From assembly GCA_963576565.1 (NCBI GenBank), contig OY755038.1, forward strand, positions 205,441,013 through 205,505,012: 64,000 nt of DNA, given 5' to 3'. The number at the start of each line of letters is the position of its first letter. The stretch's first letter is position 1. The DNA comes from Aspidapion aeneum (lineage: Eukaryota; Arthropoda; Insecta; Coleoptera; Brentidae). Under the pieces are notes generated by a model. The model worked only from the letters and a program-made list of their open reading frames with translations. It was not told the DNA's origin and searched no databases. Below, piece after piece: positions 55,423-64,000 of the stretch. Position numbers and translations under genes: made by a program.

Positions 55423-57172
55423 CTACTACTACTACGTCGGTTTAGAACGTTTTTCTACGTTGTCCGACGCCTATTCTCCACCTCCTTCGATCCTGACAAT
55501 CATCCTCTGTCAGATTCTTTTGACTCATTGATCTTTGGATTGACTGTTTCCATTCTAGTTTAGGACGCCCTCTTTTTCTGCGCCCTATTGGTTGCCATTC
55601 TAGGACCTGCTTTGGTAATCTTTCGTCGTTCATCCGTTGTACATGGTCGTACCATATCAGTTGCCTTTTAGTGATGTCATCCGTTATGCTTCATTTGATT
55701 CCCATTCTTTCTTTTATGATCTCATTTCTTATGTGATCTATTCTAGATATACTCATTGATCTTCTCATTGCATCCATTTCGACACTTTCCATTTTTGTTT
55801 TGTATTTTTCTGTTACGCAACAATTCTCTATTCCATACAACAGCGTGCTTTTGATCATTGTTTCATATATGTTAAATTTTACATTCCTTTCTATCTCTCT
55901 GCTCCATAAAATACTGTTAAGACATCCAATAACTTTTTTTGCTTTTACTATTCTTTTTTCCAATTCTTCACAGTCTGTTCCTGTCTTATCAAATGTGACA
56001 CCCAAGTATACATACTCATTGCATGGAGATATTGTTTGTCCATTTTCTAGTACTAACTGAATTCGTTTCCAATACATAGTACTGTGTCTTGTCCACGTTC
56101 ACTGTTAATCCCCACTTTTGGTATTCTTCTGTTAACTTTATCATCATATACTCCATGTCTTCTTTATCATTAGCCACAATTACTTGGTCGTCAGCAACCT
56201 GTAGTGTGTATATTGTAAATCGGTCGTTAAGTTGTATTCTCATGCCGTGCACTTTACGTTTTCAGTTTTTTAGAGCTACTGCGATATATATTTTAAAAAG
56301 AGTTGGAGAGGTACAACATCCCTGTCTTAAGCCTTTTGTTAGCAGGAATTCTTTTGAAAGTCGATTTCCAATTTTAATTTTAGATTTTGACCCTTTGTAT
56401 AGTTCTTTTATCGCTTTTATGTATGATTGATATTAGTTTGCTCTAAAACTGTCCATAATTTTTCTACTGGAACGGTATCATATTATTTTTGTATTTCCAC
56501 AAAGGTAACATGTGTCTCTATATTTCTGGCGCTCCTTTTCTCAATTACTTGTTTAAGACAAAAAACATTATCACTACAAGATCTGCCTGCGCGAAACCCA
56601 CTTTCCTCTTCTTCTCCTTGTTCATGAAAATCATTCTCTATTAGATCTCTGAGAATCCTACCGTACAATCTACTAGAGTACTGGTTACTGAAATTTCTCT
56701 GTAATTGTTGCAATCCAGCTTGTTTCCTTTTTTATGTATTGAGGATATGAATGCAATTTTCCAATCATTAGGTACTGGATGTCCGTTTATGCATTGATTG
56801 ATAATATATGTGAGATTTTCGAGTAGTTTCTCTGATCCATCTTTGAGCATTTCAGCATATATTCCACCAGGTCCGCTAGCTTTTCCGGATTTAAGCTTTT
56901 TAATACTATTCCTTATCATTTCTTTTTCGATAATTACTTCCTCTCCATGTACTTCTATGTCTCTCGTCGGAGAGGCTGCCAGGTATTCGGGTCTCGTCTC
57001 ATGCAGCAGTCCCTTGTAGTGTTCTGTCCATTGTTCTGGTTTGATTATCTGGATGTTTACTTTTTCTTTTGTTGGGTTTTTTACTGTAGAAATGAATTTC
57101 CATACTTCAGAACTCTGCCTACCCCCCCCCCCGTGTGTGTTTATGTCGTGACACTTGCGCTCGAACATGTTG
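55423..57172 (-). mobile_element. LINE, 5'-truncated, (GTA)n tail, 9-bp TSD
   Basis: Flanked by TTAAAACTA at 55414-55422 and 57173-57181. On the minus strand it runs from the RT fingers to a C-terminal basic region and ends in GTAGTAGTAGTAGT. The endonuclease and 5' end are missing (5' truncation at reverse transcription). A C-run is near its 5' side at 57122-57132. Confidence 0.93.
55442..57120 (-). pseudogene. LINE reverse transcriptase, frameshifted
   Basis: Minus strand, in order: KLKSGKASGPGGIYAEMLKD, VPNDWKIAFISSIHKKGNKL, DCNNYREISVTS (RT fingers), SGFRAGRSCSDNVFCLKQVI and THVTFVEIQK (start of the palm), then LQVADDQVIVANDKEDM, where VADD is the catalytic box in place of YADD. Downstream come YVYLGVTFDKTGTDCEELEK, SREIERNVKFNIYETMIKST, LLYGIENC and the C-terminal GRRKRGRPKLEW with RRRWR. 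At least three frameshifts or stops break the gene. Clade is uncertain; the C-terminal part recalls RTE/R4-like insect elements. Not functional. Confidence 0.9.
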
Positions 57173-57640
57173 TTAAAACTAAAATTTTTTAATTGAAGTA
57201 AAAACAAATTGTTACTTTTTTTTCGAAATTATTTTTTTTTTAAGATTTGTTTTTTGGAAAATAAACTAAAATATTTTATGCCACTGTAAACGAAACTGAT
57301 AATGGTGTATTTGGGATGGGACGGCCGAGTCGCTTCGGGCCGATTCGCCGCGAGGGGAAGCCGCCGCGGTCCGATTTGCCGAAGTTTAATATTTAATAAA
57401 AATTTTATTTTTTTTTAAATATTTTTTTCCAAATAATAAAACAAAAAATTATTTTTAATTTTTTTTTATAAATTTGTTTATAGAAAAATTGCTTTTTACA
57501 AAAATATTATTTCCAAAAATATATATTATAGTTTTTTTATTACCTACTTTTAATAAAAAAATTAAATAAAAACTGGTTTTTTTCTAAATTAATTTTTTTA
57601 AATACTTTTTTTTGGAAAAACCATTTTTTTTTCAGACATT

Positions 57641-57760
57641 TTTGTTTTTTGCAAAAGTCTGGTGGTCCAGACACCGCACATAACGGTATTTTATGGCGAA
57701 AAGGGCACTTCATGTGCCTAGTCGCCATGCCTGGAGCCTATCCCATACTACTACTACTTA
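57641..57760 (+). mobile_element. LINE 3' tail fragment with (ACT)n
   Basis: GGTCCAGACACCGCACATAA, GGCGAAAAGGGCACTTCATG, TGCCTAGTCGCC and a terminal ACTACTACTACT. It shares AAAAGGGC-CATGTGCCTA-TCGC and the ACT tail with the SINE at 31497-32222. Confidence 0.65.
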
Positions 57761-57833
57761 TGGTATTTTATAATAAAAACTTTCCAAAATTCCAATTCTC
57801 AAATATTAGCCACCGCACTTCGATGATTTTGTA

Positions 57834-57836
<3 letters not shown>

Positions 57837-57896
<60 letters not shown>

Positions 57897-57905
57897 TATA
57901 TATAT
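57837..57905. repeat. (TA)n microsatellite
   Basis: About 27 TA units, then short AT-rich variants. Confidence 0.95.
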
Positions 57906-57959
57906 ACTTAGCATTGAATACTTCGCTAAAAACAAAAATTTTTAGATTCAAGTAATAAG

Positions 57960-58490
57960 TTTTATTTTTCTTATGGATGTGTCGGAGGCAAGTATGTGTA
58001 ATATATTCATTTTACAAATGATTCATGACTCATATGTGAGTGGGCCTTGCAGCCCTTCCACTGCGACCACTAGTGGGATGTATTGTGGCTCACTTTTGAG
58101 TGGTTTCTCACCACTGTATGCCCAATCCTCCAAAAAGGTTAGCTATCAGTTTGGGTGAGACATTGTTCAGATCTTCTGAATCAATCTGAGGTTTACCGAA
58201 AGTGTTTTGACGTAAACGTGCAATCGCCGGACATTCGCACAGTACATGTCTAACTGTTTCGTCATCCTCCATACAGAGTCTACATTCGGTCTCTTCGGTT
58301 ATTCCCATTCTGTGCCTGGGTACTCTTAGTCGACAGTGACCCGTAAAGAGTCCAGTCACTATACGGATCTGCTGTCTGGTAAGTCCAATAATATTCCTGG
58401 CCCTCTTCTGACAAGGTCCTTTAATTAACTCTTTAGAGGTAGCCAGTTCTGGTATATTCATCCAGTATTGTTGGAAGCTGTTCTCCATCC
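57960..58490 (-). mobile_element. LINE C-terminal end with 3' UTR
   Basis: A reverse-strand fragment of an RNase H-type LINE: coding at 58488-58108, then an untranslated part with CCCACTAGTGGTCGCAGTGG and CACTCACATATGAGTCATGA. It belongs to the same broad group as 47627-48385 but is a distinct family. Confidence 0.82.
58108..58488 (-). pseudogene. LINE ORF2 C-terminal zinc-knuckle region
   Basis: 126 codons: LATSKELIKGPCQKRARNII, TRQQIRIVTGLFTGHCRLRV, then ETECRLCMEDDETVRHVLCE and CPAIARLR. C-x2-C-x9-H-x3-C is the terminal knuckle of I/Jockey-type ORF2. The phrase GLFTGHCRLR is a hallmark just before it. The frame is uninterrupted, but RNase H, RT and endonuclease are missing, so it is a truncated copy. 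The stop after GGLGIQW is probably the native one. Confidence 0.85.
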
Positions 58491-58557
58491 ATTTACAAAT
58501 AGTACTACCCTGAGACCCTTAACAACATGGTAACAAAGAGTATTAAATCAATAAACA

Positions 58558-59008
58558 TAAATTTTTCAAAAACTAAGGTAATTTTCCCACTATTTTTTAG
58601 TATATTCTTATAAAATAATATTTTTCAGACATACCAGTCGTTATTTTTTCAGCCCGCTTCATTTTTCTTTACACAAAAGTTAAAATTCGAAGAAAATAAT
58701 GTGTTCGTTTCAGCTTCAAAAATAATCCGCTGACCTACATCTTTGTTTACTTCCCAACCAAGTCCTCGGTTCACCTTTGATACTAAACGATCACATTCAG
58801 TTTAACTTGTAGTTTAAGTATTGTTTAATTAAAAAAAATAACGACAATAAGTCTAGAAAATTATATTTTAAAAGGATGTACCAGAAAACAGTGGGAAAAT
58901 TGCCTTAGTTTTCAAAAAATTCAAAAAATATTAGTAGTTCCGTTGTTCATATCATATCTAACTTTTGTTTACAAAAATCAGCTGGACCACCAGTGACGTG
59001 AAAAATTC

Positions 59009-59050
<42 letters not shown>

Positions 59051-59081
59051 ATCCGAACACCGGTCTATTCTATCCACCGTG
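58558..59081. mobile_element. Foldback element, copy 2 (left end lost)
   Basis: Matches the inner and right parts of 10222-10824: AAAACTAAGGTAATTTTCCC, AGCCCGCTTCATTTTTC, CAGCTGGACCACCAGTGACG, (TA)n at 59009-59048 and CCGGTCTATTCTATCCACCG. About 38 bp in the centre (CCAACCAAGTCCTCGG...) are extra relative to copy 1. It sits beside mariner sequence at 59082. Confidence 0.88.
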
Positions 59082-59985
59082 GTGCTTCATTACCGAAAAT
59101 ATAGAAATCAACTCGGAAAGAAGGCATTCTTGTTGAGATAATTTCCTTCGAAAGTTGAAAAAAATTATTGCCCAAAAATGTTCTCGGTTGAATTTTATTT
59201 TTCGACTGATTTGTTAAATTAAAAAATTAACTGTAGCTATAAAACCATATTTATCGCACTGAAGTTTTAAATTTAGGTTAAGTAAAGATTGCGTTTAAGT
59301 TTTAGCGGGGCTATCAAAACGAACGGGCCACGATCCTCCACTTTGTTGACGTCACATCCGGGGCTGATTTTTTTTGATGGTCACGTTACGACACAGCTGA
59401 TTGTCTTTAAAATATTGAAGTTGGAATGACGGTTCATTAATATTTGATTTTTTTTAAAAATGAAGCCGGATTTGAGATTCTTTTTACTATATTCTTTCAA
59501 AACAATTTTTTTAAAATCTATAGTAATCCTTAATTTTTCAGAGCCGCTTCATTAGCTCACACAAAAATTAAGTTTAAAGCAGAAGCGAATGTGACAATCA
59601 CAGAAAGTCAAATACATGTCAAATATAACAGTTGGCATGTGGTACATGGCGGATAATTTGAATTCAAAATAAGGAATGCTAAATCTTGAAGATTTTGACC
59701 TTTTAATCATGTTGTTTCCTTACAAAACTTTAGTTGAATATCGGGATGGTGTCTGAGAATATTTCACTGAAATTTCACGGAAATCTGTAGTGCCATTTTG
59801 AAAATATCATAAAAAAACCTCTGACCTCCTATGAGACCCAATGTAAAATTCAGCCCCCGGAAAACAGCTGATTTTTTTAGGGTCATGGCCTCTATTTTTG
59901 TGTTGGCCTTGGTTTTAGTAACAACATTTGACCAGTGTTGCCCTCTATGTTTCTATATGTAAAATATAAAAGACAGCCCTGGTAA
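59082..59985 (-). mobile_element. mariner 5' fragment, split by a family G foldback
   Basis: 59088-59290 and 59946-59985 correspond to 45427-45661 of the mariner above: CTTCATTACCGAAAA, AAATCAACTCG, GGCATTCTTGTTGAG, TTTTTCGACTGATTTGTTAA, TTTAGGTTAAGTAAAG, then TATGTTTCTATATGTAAAAT and AAAAGACAGCC. The element is interrupted at 59291-59945. Confidence 0.85.
59291..59945 (+). mobile_element. Foldback family G, full copy
   Basis: Inserted in mariner sequence after GTAAAG. Contains CCTCCACTTTGTTGACGTCA, ACACAGCTGATTGTCTTTAA, a GCCGCTTCATTAGC block, TGAAATTTCACGGAAATCTG and AGGGTCATGGCCTCTATTTT. Other copies: 29031-29170, 29480-30085 and 60516-60790. Confidence 0.8.
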
Positions 59986-60144
59986 TTAGGTTTTATTTTT
60001 GGGCCGTAATCTTTAGGGTCTCGCTCCGCCACTGATTATATGTGTTTTAATTTTTTCTATAGGCTTTAGTAATTTTTAAATCAATTTTAATAAAACTTTT
60101 TTACAGTAAGGGACAAAATCTTTGCCTTAGGTATGGTTAAACAG

Positions 60145-60346
60145 TAGTAGCGTGTCGTGGATAAAAGGGCGGGGGGCAGGGGCGAAGACCTTAAGGGGCG
60201 CAAATGGGAGTCAAATAAATTTCAAACCTTTTTCTAAAACAATAAAACTATTAATTCTATTTTTTTTCTCAAAGGATGCCAGGGGCGCCAAGCGCAGAGG
60301 GGGGGGGCGGTTGCCCTCCCCTGGCCCCCTATACGACACGCCACTG
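60145..60346. mobile_element. hAT MITE (CAGTGGCGTGTCGT family), copy 2, 8-bp TSD
   Basis: Flanked by TTAAACAG at 60137-60144 and 60347-60354. Ends TAGTAGCGTGTCGTGG and ATACGACACGCCACTG. It is the inverse of 26788-27001, sharing GGGCGCAAATGGGAGTCAAA / TTTGACTCCCAT. G-runs are inside both ends. Confidence 0.93.
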
Positions 60347-60515
60347 TTAAACAGAGTATGGGAAGGACTAAAACCATCCAAACTTGAGTGGGCAGCCCAA
60401 AATCGTAACGGTTACGCATTCGGTGTTTCGTTTTAAATATTTGATTACGCTTGGGTCAAAAAAACGATGTGTATCCAAAACGTTTGGAAAACTGAGAGCT
60501 AACGAAAGACATTAA

Positions 60516-60790
60516 ACTAAATTATGGACAGGCCTTATCAAAACGAATGAAACACGATCTTCCACTTTGTTGACGTCACAAGCAATGCTGTTTTTTTATG
60601 GCTACATCTCGTCGTTTTTACACAAAACAAAAGACCAAAAGTTTTTTTTGTAGTATTATTTTGTTTTGAAACTATTAAATTTGCAATTTTGAAGCGACCC
60701 TCCAGTAAGACCCAAGGCGAAAATGGGCCTCGATAAATCAGCTGATTTTTTTAGGGGTCAGGCTTTTATTTTTTGGTTAGCCTTGATAAA
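60516..60790 (+). mobile_element. Foldback family G, internally deleted copy
   Basis: TTATCAAAACGAATGAAACA, CTTCCACTTTGTTGACGTCA at one end and CAGCTGATTTTTTTAGGGGT, GGTTAGCCTTG at the other; the middle is shorter than in 59291-59945. Confidence 0.75.
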
Positions 60791-62014
60791 TCCCACATAG
60801 CACAATCACGTGTTTAACACGTAAAAAACCCGTGAGAAAAAGAACGTTGATTTTAAAAACTGCTAGAAAAAACGTTGATTTCATATATGAAAACAAGCTT
60901 AATAGGACATTCATTAACGATATAAGTAATAACGTTGCTAAAAACTGCATTGTAATAACGCCATTATCAAATAAAAATAGCAATGTTTTTACTTTAGTTT
61001 CAAGTGAATTCTAAGTAGATTTTTATCAACTTCAAAATCACATTAAGTTCGAACTTTTTCTACACGACTTTTAAAGCGCGACTTGCTACCAAATAATTTT
61101 TAGGTTTTACTAAAAGCAGGGGACTCTAAACTCCAAATTTAAAAAAAACCAGTTAATGAACTGATCCCTGATCCTTCACAATCACGACGCATCATTTAAT
61201 AACCTGACAAAGACACACTATTATTGTGTGAAAGTGTTTACTGTTGAAAAATCTTGTTTAGCTGTTAAAGAAAACTTAATGTATTTATTCTTGCATTGAG
61301 CGCCATCTTTTAAAATTGTCTTGAAGTGTTACAATCTTAAACTAGTAAACTTTTAAAACTTCCTTTCCCGTCACTTTTAAGTTAAAAAAAAATTATTTAA
61401 AAAAATGTGACAAAAAAGACGCAATTCTGGAGGGCTTTTAGAACAGGCTTTCGCGCCTTTTTTTGATTAAAAAACATATATAAAACAAAGTGACAAAATA
61501 ATATACAAAAAATTAAGTAGTTTCAGAAATCTTAATCTAGTGGCGTTTTAGAACATGTTGTGGAGGACTTTTCAAGTGTGAACTTGGCACATGTAAATAA
61601 TGAGGGTAAAAAAGACGTTATATACACAGCACCAGAAACTTCAGCAAAAGTAACATTTTTATAGCATGATTTCTACTTGTTATCTTTAAGCATGTAGATA
61701 AAACAAAACAAATATTACATAGTATGAGGGTGTTTTCTAGTAAAAAATAACTTTATTATATTTGTTCACGTTAATTTAACGTTAAAGTGATTTTTGTGGT
61801 ACGTTAGATGTAGATAAATATGGTAGCTACCGTTACCTCTGAGGACTTGCCCTTGAAATTTTTTCGCTAACATATAATGGTTTTGAATTAAATATACTTA
61901 TTTTTTAATTATATGTTTTAAGAAATATTATCTTAATTGCATAATTTCAAAACTGGGCTTTGAAAATCTAAAATGAGCTATTTTGACAAGAACTCTGTGT
62001 TTTCCATATTAATT
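60791..62014. other. No gene recognised; AT-rich
   Basis: Frames at 60777-60983 (-) and 60832-61014 (+) are short and overlap; nothing assignable. Confidence 0.5.
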
Positions 62015-62105
62015 AAGGTATACCAGACTGATATAGCGTGGAGTTCACTTGGACTGTGCTAATGGGCTAAAAAGCTATCAGGCCATTATGGATCCAAATA
62101 TTTAA
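62015..62105 (+). repeat. Interspersed repeat A, end fragment
   Basis: GACTGATATAGCGTGGAGTT, CTTGGACTGTGCTAATGGGC and CATTATGGATCCAAATATTT match the ends of the copies at 19225 and 28163. Confidence 0.72.
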
Positions 62106-62640
62106 AAGGCAAAACGATTTTTTATTTTATGGATATTTAGTAACGATTTTTAAAATTTTTGTGCTTGTGGTTGATATAATTTAAAAATAGATATTTTATT
62201 ACTATCGAGATTCTAAACCTTTTTACTATCGGTCGGCCTTAAGAGTCTCGTATAAAGGAATGGCTTTTACGACAAACCCATTCTGGTGAGGAGTTCGACT
62301 TTTTATGAAGGTATATGGTAAAGGTAATCAGCAAGAAGAAAGTTTATTTGCAATTGAGAACAGAAGTAAACCTCTAACTACAAAACATTTACACTATCCG
62401 ACAAAATTTGAGCGACTTTTTAATTTTAATAAATATACATGATACATTTATGATAAAAAGAAAACAATCTCGAAAAAAGCAGCATCAGCTATACGATATA
62501 ATCGAAAATATTTGTTAATCTATAGGTGATGAAATCAAATCTGATATCTTCATTGCCAGAATGAAGACAGAAGCTTATTGCGAGCAAAGTATACTGGTCA
62601 AATACTGACTTTCGATTATTCATGTTTTATTCTAGGCAAG
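62106..62640. other. No gene recognised
   Basis: Nothing I can assign. Confidence 0.5.
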
Positions 62641-62648
62641 ATAGGGGG

Positions 62649-63105
62649 CTCCTAGACTGTCAATAATTTTGTATAATACTACGGATTGCGCAATATTATT
62701 GACCGTTTAGGCTAATGAGTGCAAGGGGTCCCTCCATAAGAGTACGTATACACCAAACTGCTCAGCAAACGCGCTGTATGTGCGCAAACACAGATTCGTC
62801 CTGATTTCGTGTTTTCAAGTTGCGCATGCGCCGCTTGCAAGCCGTTTGCCGCAGATTCTTTGGAACGGCATCGGCACTTTGTTGTCGAGTTTTCATTTCA
62901 ATCTATATTTGCTGTTTTTCCGTGGATCTAGAAAGTTCGTTGAAACGAATTTGGCGAACAGCGCATATACGGAGCGCGAGCGGTGCACATACCGCGCACG
63001 AACTTAGCACACGCATTTGCGGAGCAGTTTGGTATATACGTACTTTAATATTGCACAAAAAAGATATTGTGCAACATTATTGTAGCTCTAGGGGCCGCCC
63101 AAGGT
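62649..63105. mobile_element. Outer CTCCTAGACTGTCAATAAT-type MITE, partly eroded
   Basis: The left part GGGGGCTCCTAGACTGTCAA is mirrored at 62690-62712 (ATTATTGACCGTTTAGG) and again, more loosely, at 63080-63100 (ATTATTGTAGCTCTAGGGGC). The second mirror suggests an element into which 62741-63044 inserted. Confidence 0.5.
62741..63044. mobile_element. MITE with ~33-bp ends, 304 bp, GC-rich centre
   Basis: Ends AGTACGTATACACCAAACTG and CAGTTTGGTATATACGTACT are inverses with one mismatch, continuing through CTCAGCAAACGCG/CGCATTTGCGGAG. The interior is unusually rich in CG (GCGCATGCGCCGC, GGAGCGCGAGCGG). Confidence 0.87.
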
Positions 63106-63500
63106 TAGTCACTCTAATTTTGTTGTTGCGTCGATCAGAAGGTAATATTTTTATTTATTTTTTATTGATAATGTAGGTTTATTTAGAACATCATTAAAAA
63201 TATAATACATGTATCATATTTAGTAAGAAAAACTAAAAAGACGCCTTAATTTTGTCCGATACTGTATAGCTGGTTTTGACTTATTTTGAAACTCTTATTA
63301 GGGGAAATTTTTTTAAACTTGTTTTGTTTTATAGCAAACACTAATAGAATTTTTAAGTGATCAATTCTAAGAAAAAAAATTTATATGAACCCTTTCAATT
63401 TTCCGATGGGTTTAGTCGCAAAATGTGAATAAAGTTATGAATTCCAGAAACTTTTTTTTTAGTAATGCATATATGTTTATTAGTAAAAGCTATACTTAAT
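63106..63500. other. No gene recognised; AT-rich
   Basis: Nothing I can assign. Confidence 0.5.
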
Positions 63501-63647
63501 CTAAGTATAAAAAATAGTAGGACTTATCTCTAAATATGAAAAACATCTTTGGCAAATATGTCAAAAATTAAATATTTTATTTTTTGACACTTTTGCCAGA
63601 GATATTTCCTATACTTAGAGATTAGTCATACTATTTTGTATACTTAG
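63501..63647. mobile_element. Short foldback MITE, 147 bp
   Basis: CTAAGTATAAAAAATAGTAG...CTTTGGCAAATATGTCAAAAA pairs with TTTTTTGACACTTTTGCC...TACTATTTTGTATACTTAG across a short ATTAAATATTTTA centre. Confidence 0.9.
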
Positions 63648-63693
63648 CTTGAGTTTTTTTTTACAGGTATGCGCACTCGCAAGGAGATCTCTA

Positions 63694-63999
63694 TCACGTT
63701 CGAGAAAGGGCAAGTGCGCGGAAATGTTGGCGTATATTGGTTTTGAAACGGTTCAGGTTGTAATCTGCAGGGAAAACTATCGCAGGGAGTCCATTCCACA
63801 GCGATGCTGTTCTCCAGAGATACGAATTCTGATATAATGAGGTTCTTGGTGCCTCTATTTTGATAGTAAATTAATGGTTACCGTCTGTTTGACGTATTCG
63901 CCTAGTAGGTGCTACTCCCGGGGGGATCATACGTGTCAGCTCTTCAGAGCATTTTCCGTGATAATACCTGTAGAAGAGAGATAGATCTCCCACAGTTCT
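63694..63999 (-). pseudogene. LINE ORF2 C-terminus, cut by the window edge
   Basis: Reading from 63999 leftward, about 100 codons carry DLSLFYRYYHGKCSEELTRM, IPPGVAPTRRIRQTDGNH, one in-frame TAA, FTIKIEAPRTSLYQNSYLWR, TASLWNGLPAIVFPADYNL and NRFKTNIRQH, then a stop at 63694-63696. The SLFYRYYHGxCxxEL...TRxxxxxHxFTVxIxxxRTxxYxxSFxxRTxxLWNxLP pattern is the terminal region after the RT of a large group of insect LINEs without RNase H. The start lies outside the window. Apart from the single stop the frame is clean, so the copy may be young. Confidence 0.87.
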
Positions 64000-64000
64000 T

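Larger units (their letters stand above)
55101..57388 (+). repeat. Tandem duplication, copy B (carries a LINE)
   Basis: Copy B matches copy A up to TTTAAAACTA at 55422 and resumes at 57173 with TTAAAACTAAAATTTTTTAA, through the GC-rich block to 57388. The LINE at 55423-57172 is absent from copy A. Confidence 0.92.

Noticed and set aside
60152..60436. 94-codon plus frame rich in Gly/Arg
   Set aside because: It lies mostly inside the hAT MITE at 60145-60346.
1..64000. Endogenous virus-like genes
   Set aside because: No capsid, envelope, RdRP or integrase motifs seen; all RT pieces are of the non-LTR type.

Overview
This window looks like intergenic, repeat-saturated DNA from a eukaryote, most likely an insect. 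It is visibly AT-rich, has no operons or prokaryotic signals, and is packed with hAT, mariner, piggyBac and foldback DNA elements plus several degenerate LINEs. The LINE and transposon set would fit a beetle genome, but nothing here proves the order. I found no convincing host protein-coding gene, rRNA, CRISPR array or virus-like gene. Almost every recognisable reading frame is a broken transposase or reverse transcriptase.

Layout. 1-1491: a foldback element split by a hAT element with a perfect 8-bp target-site duplication (TSD). 3.3-4.0 kb and 11.5-12.5 kb: two copies of a ZMYM1-like hAT family. 5.4-6.4 kb and 17.0-17.7 kb: two copies of one LINE. 7.2-11.5 kb: MITEs, foldbacks and tandem repeats, including one foldback with a 9-bp TSD. 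13-15.1 kb: a TIR element, an octamer microsatellite and a minisatellite. 16.6-19.9 kb: four copies of a ~300-bp unit that carries a tRNA-Gly-like sequence in its middle. 22-27 kb: nested MITEs and a pentanucleotide array between two hairpins. 31.5-32.2 kb: a SINE with target duplications, itself interrupted by a hAT MITE. 34.0-34.4 kb: a second type of hAT transposase remnant. 36.9-38.3 kb: LINE remnant. 38.7-40.35 kb: a ~1.65-kb palindrome built from two piggyBac MITEs and two facing piggyBac transposase ends.

44.5-45.7 kb: a dead full-length mariner next to a LINE. 47.6-48.4 kb: the RNase H end of another LINE. 49.2-51.9 kb: a three-level nest with an unrecognised 1778-bp transposon in it (perfect 30-bp TIRs, 8-bp TSD, a C2H2 zinc-finger frame). 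53.3-57.4 kb: a hAT element beside a tandem duplication in which each copy was later hit by a different insertion. 58-60.8 kb: LINE, foldback and mariner pieces inserted into one another. 62.6-64 kb: foldback MITEs and a LINE end.

The elements do not act as a pathway; the interest is in their nesting and in paralogous empty sites, which give a relative order of insertion. Function of the long unassigned AT-rich stretches cannot be read from the sequence alone.
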